DNA of 10,309 bases, taken from Chrysochromulina tobinii. Its lineage: Eukaryota; Haptophyta; Prymnesiales; Chrysochromulinaceae. Positions within the stretch are counted from its first letter, which is position 1; the number at the start of each line of letters is the position of its first letter. Below are positions 9,401 through 10,309 of this stretch, one piece after another. The stretch lies in assembly GCA_001275005.1 (NCBI GenBank), contig JWZX01002390.1:1-10309 (forward strand), written 5' to 3'. The notes beneath the pieces were generated by a model. That model was not told the origin of the DNA and made no database searches. It saw only the letters and a program-made list of their open reading frames with translations. Made by a program: the position numbers and the translations under genes.

Positions 9401-9716
9401 CAAACACACAGAAAGCTTGCAACCAAGTTTGGCAAGGGTGCATGCATTATTGCGGGTCGAGGGCAATGTATATGTGCATCTCAAGTTCTTTGCAGAGGCT
9501 TTGAATATGGCACCTCACGGCGGACTCTGGGCGCTGGAGTCTGACTTGTCTGATAGCCCGGATAACCTTGAGACCTGCTGCCCATTGTCCGAATTAGTGT
9601 TAACATGCTTGCATGCGAGCCACGTTCGCAACTCGGAGAATGGCGATTGGGTTGCGTTTAGAGAGGGCCGTTGTGTATTCAACATGCGTGCAGAGGCACC
9701 CGTTGGAGTCATGTGA
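6422..9716 (+). CDS. CMC (CACTA/EnSpm-like) DDE transposase, three exons, apparently intact
   Basis: Probably cuts and joins element ends in the nucleus by DDE chemistry. Exons 6422-8782, 8866-9001 and 9136-9716 join to 3,078 nt (1,025 residues plus TGA). ATG 6422 has A at -3 and G at +4; ATG 6461 is an alternative. Residues 26-48 form a C2HC finger (C26-x4-C31-x12-H44-x3-C48). KKRER near 84 is NLS-like. The core has YGDG (D323), CPIG, LYYWFMINVQPDHRLSLHNI, then IADN (D439), C459-R-A-C462, and LMHVELEG (H643). VPKHHFATHIP and YWCMMLESENQVFKK carry E816. D323, D439 and E816 are the proposed catalytic triad. CxxC and MH are signatures described for the CMC group, and the KHHF and YWCM blocks match my recollection of related animal and fungal proteins. 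A Gly-rich then Glu-rich insertion (about 512-565) interrupts the core. No internal stop is needed to be explained away. Subfamily assignment is tentative. Confidence 0.88.
7955..8115 (+). other. Gly-rich and acidic low-complexity insertion within the transposase core
   Basis: The sequence encodes a Gly/Ser/Val/Ala run (GSGGGGGSGVGGGVGGGV) followed by EEEGEEGEED, between the CxxC motif and the LMHVELEG motif. The DNA is GGAGGC/GGCGGA-like and could have grown by slippage. The length is in frame with both flanks. An unstructured linker between core subdomains is likely. No splice pair is obvious that would remove it. Confidence 0.75.
8783..8865 (+). other. Intron 1 of the transposase gene
   Basis: Donor TGG|GTGAGT at 8783 and acceptor CGACTCACAG|GTT ending at 8865, 83 bp, phase 0. 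Removal joins EDYFHFW to VPKHHFATHIP, recreating the conserved block that precedes the last catalytic residue. Read through, the frame continues to a stop at 8944 and would lose the catalytic Glu. Confidence 0.9.
9002..9135 (+). other. Intron 2 of the transposase gene
   Basis: Donor AAAA|GTGCGC at 9002 and acceptor GCGACTGCAG|AT ending at 9135, 134 bp, phase 1. The split codon A+AT gives Asn, so HSNFK continues as NLMLSCATKVG. The interior is pyrimidine-rich with (CCG)n and CCCTAAC about 20 bp before the acceptor, which fits a branch point. Confidence 0.88.
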
Positions 9717-9732
9717 ATGGTATGTGAATGGT
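9711..9732. repeat. 11-bp tandem duplication across the transposase stop codon
   Basis: ATGTGAATGGT is present at 9711-9721 and again at 9722-9732. The TGA stop (9714-9716) lies in the first copy. After the stop the same frame stays open for about 34 more codons (CEWYHVDSPMLLISSMRAKW) before TAA. Confidence 0.85.
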
Positions 9733-10080
9733 ATCATGTTGATAGTCCAATGCTTCTCATCTCGAGCATGCGTGCGAAATGGGCCCAATTATGGAGCGGC
9801 CGGAAAGAAATATCCGTTTAAAGGGCCTCTTCACCTCGCCTCTCACATCAAACCGCCTGACCGCCGATCGAGCACACAGTCAGCGCAATCGGTTAGCAAT
9901 CGGTGCCCAGCCTCCATATCGCAGCCACGATCACCGCCGCCTCCATCTACACCGCAGTCTCCATCACAGCCTCCATCTCAGCCACAATCACCGACGCCGC
10001 CATCTACACGCTGCTCATGAATGGTCTTGCGACGGAAGCTGACCTTGCTGAAGCTATGCGTTGACGTTCTGTCTTGAGCT
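9717..10080. other. Non-coding, low-complexity region downstream of the transposase
   Basis: No gene is supported. It begins with the same-frame extension after the stop, then a C-rich stretch (about 9830-10020) of CCATCT, CAGCC and CACCG units. The open frames there are Pro/Ser/Gln- or His/Arg-rich and look like repeat translations. No clear AATAAA or TGTAA polyadenylation signal was seen. Confidence 0.5.
9922..10009. repeat. Direct repeat, about 30 bp, two diverged copies
   Basis: Copy one begins CAGCCACGATCACCG at 9922 and copy two CAGCCACAATCACCG at 9979. Both continue into (CG)CC.CCATCTACAC. Between them are shorter CCTCCATC units. The spacing is 57 bp. Confidence 0.75.
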
Positions 10081-10309
10081 CACTGAGCACGATGAGATCA
10101 TGCTGAGCACGATGAGATCATGCTGAGCGCAATAAGCATGCTGAGCACGCTGAGCACGCTGAGCACGCTAAGCTTGCTGAGCACGCTGAGCACGCTGCGG
10201 CGATGTTGGCGATGATGAGCCCACTGAGCACAATGAGGATGCGCGCTGAGCCCGCTGAGCATGATGAGGATGCTGAGCACGATGAGAATGCTCAGCCTGC
10301 TGAGCACGC
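10081..10309. repeat. Nested tandem repeat array (9-bp CTGAGCACG and 20-bp higher-order units)
   Basis: Positions 10081-10140 hold three 20-bp units of the form (CA/TG)CTGAGCACGATGAGATCA, the third diverged. From 10141 to about 10197 the array collapses to 9-bp CTGAGCACG units. From about 10201 it returns to CTGAGCAYGATGAGRATG-like units and continues off the right edge. A small inverted pair, GCTCAGC..GCTGAGC, is near 10289-10305. The minus-strand open frame across it (Leu-Ser-Val repeats) is a by-product. It is placed where a subterminal repeat region of a CACTA-like element could be. Confidence 0.85.

Larger units (their letters stand above)
2311..10309 (+). mobile_element. Putative CMC-superfamily DNA transposon, ends unresolved
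   Basis: The grouping rests on the intact transposase gene, the closely spaced same-strand accessory gene, similar GCC-rich introns in both, and a repeat array beyond the transposase. No terminal inverted repeat beginning CACT(A/G) paired with a counterpart, and no target-site duplication, was found. The coordinates are therefore only the outer limits of what can be argued. The divergent gene at 1-1945 may belong to it too. Confidence 0.4.

Noticed and set aside
9613-10020. Possible small gene after the transposase
   Set aside because: Its first part overlaps the transposase in another frame and its end is Pro/Ser/Gln repeat translation. Nothing independent supports it.
10098-10307. Minus-strand Leu-Ser-Val repeat protein
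   Set aside because: It is produced by 9-bp tandem repeats, which stay open in a frame by chance.
10081-10309. CRISPR-like array
   Set aside because: Units are 9-20 bp, directly adjacent and without unique spacers, and the window is eukaryotic.

Overview
The window reads as nuclear DNA of a GC-rich eukaryote, most likely a microalga. All three genes only make sense after removing short GT-AG introns of about 70-170 bp, several of them rich in CCG/GCC and some with a CTAAC branch-point-like motif. There are no bacterial-style operons or Shine-Dalgarno sites. The exact lineage cannot be fixed from the sequence; haptophyte-like or prasinophyte-like algae are guesses.

Layout. (1) Positions 1-1945, minus strand: a spliced gene that runs off the left edge. 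It encodes a modular protein with a weakly SAM-like N-terminus, a basic segment, an acidic segment, a Pro/Ala/Gly-rich linker and a long Ala/Lys/Glu coiled coil. (2) Positions 1946-2310: a divergent intergenic region with a (GC)8 run and a 20-bp tandem duplication. (3) Positions 2311-6019, plus strand: a four-exon gene of unknown family, about 1,100 residues. It has a Cys cluster near its N-terminus, a Tudor/chromo-barrel-like segment in its C-terminal third and a basic, NLS-like C-terminus. (4) Positions 6020-6421: a G-rich, repeat-bearing intergenic stretch. (5) Positions 6422-9716, plus strand: a three-exon gene whose joined frame gives a 1,025-residue transposase. It has an N-terminal C2HC zinc finger, a CMC (CACTA/EnSpm-like) DDE core with CxxC and MH signatures, and a Gly-rich plus acidic insertion inside the core. 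(6) Positions 9717-10080: low-complexity non-coding DNA with direct repeats. (7) Positions 10081-10309: a nested 9-bp/20-bp tandem repeat array running to the right edge.

Interpretation. The most economical reading is a large CMC-superfamily DNA transposon in an alga, with an apparently intact transposase. The gene just upstream on the same strand, carrying a putative chromatin-reader-like domain, is a candidate accessory protein. The divergent minus-strand gene may be a third element gene or a flanking host gene. The right-end array is a candidate subterminal repeat region. Terminal inverted repeats and target-site duplications were not found, so the element ends are unresolved and grouping the genes into one element is inference.
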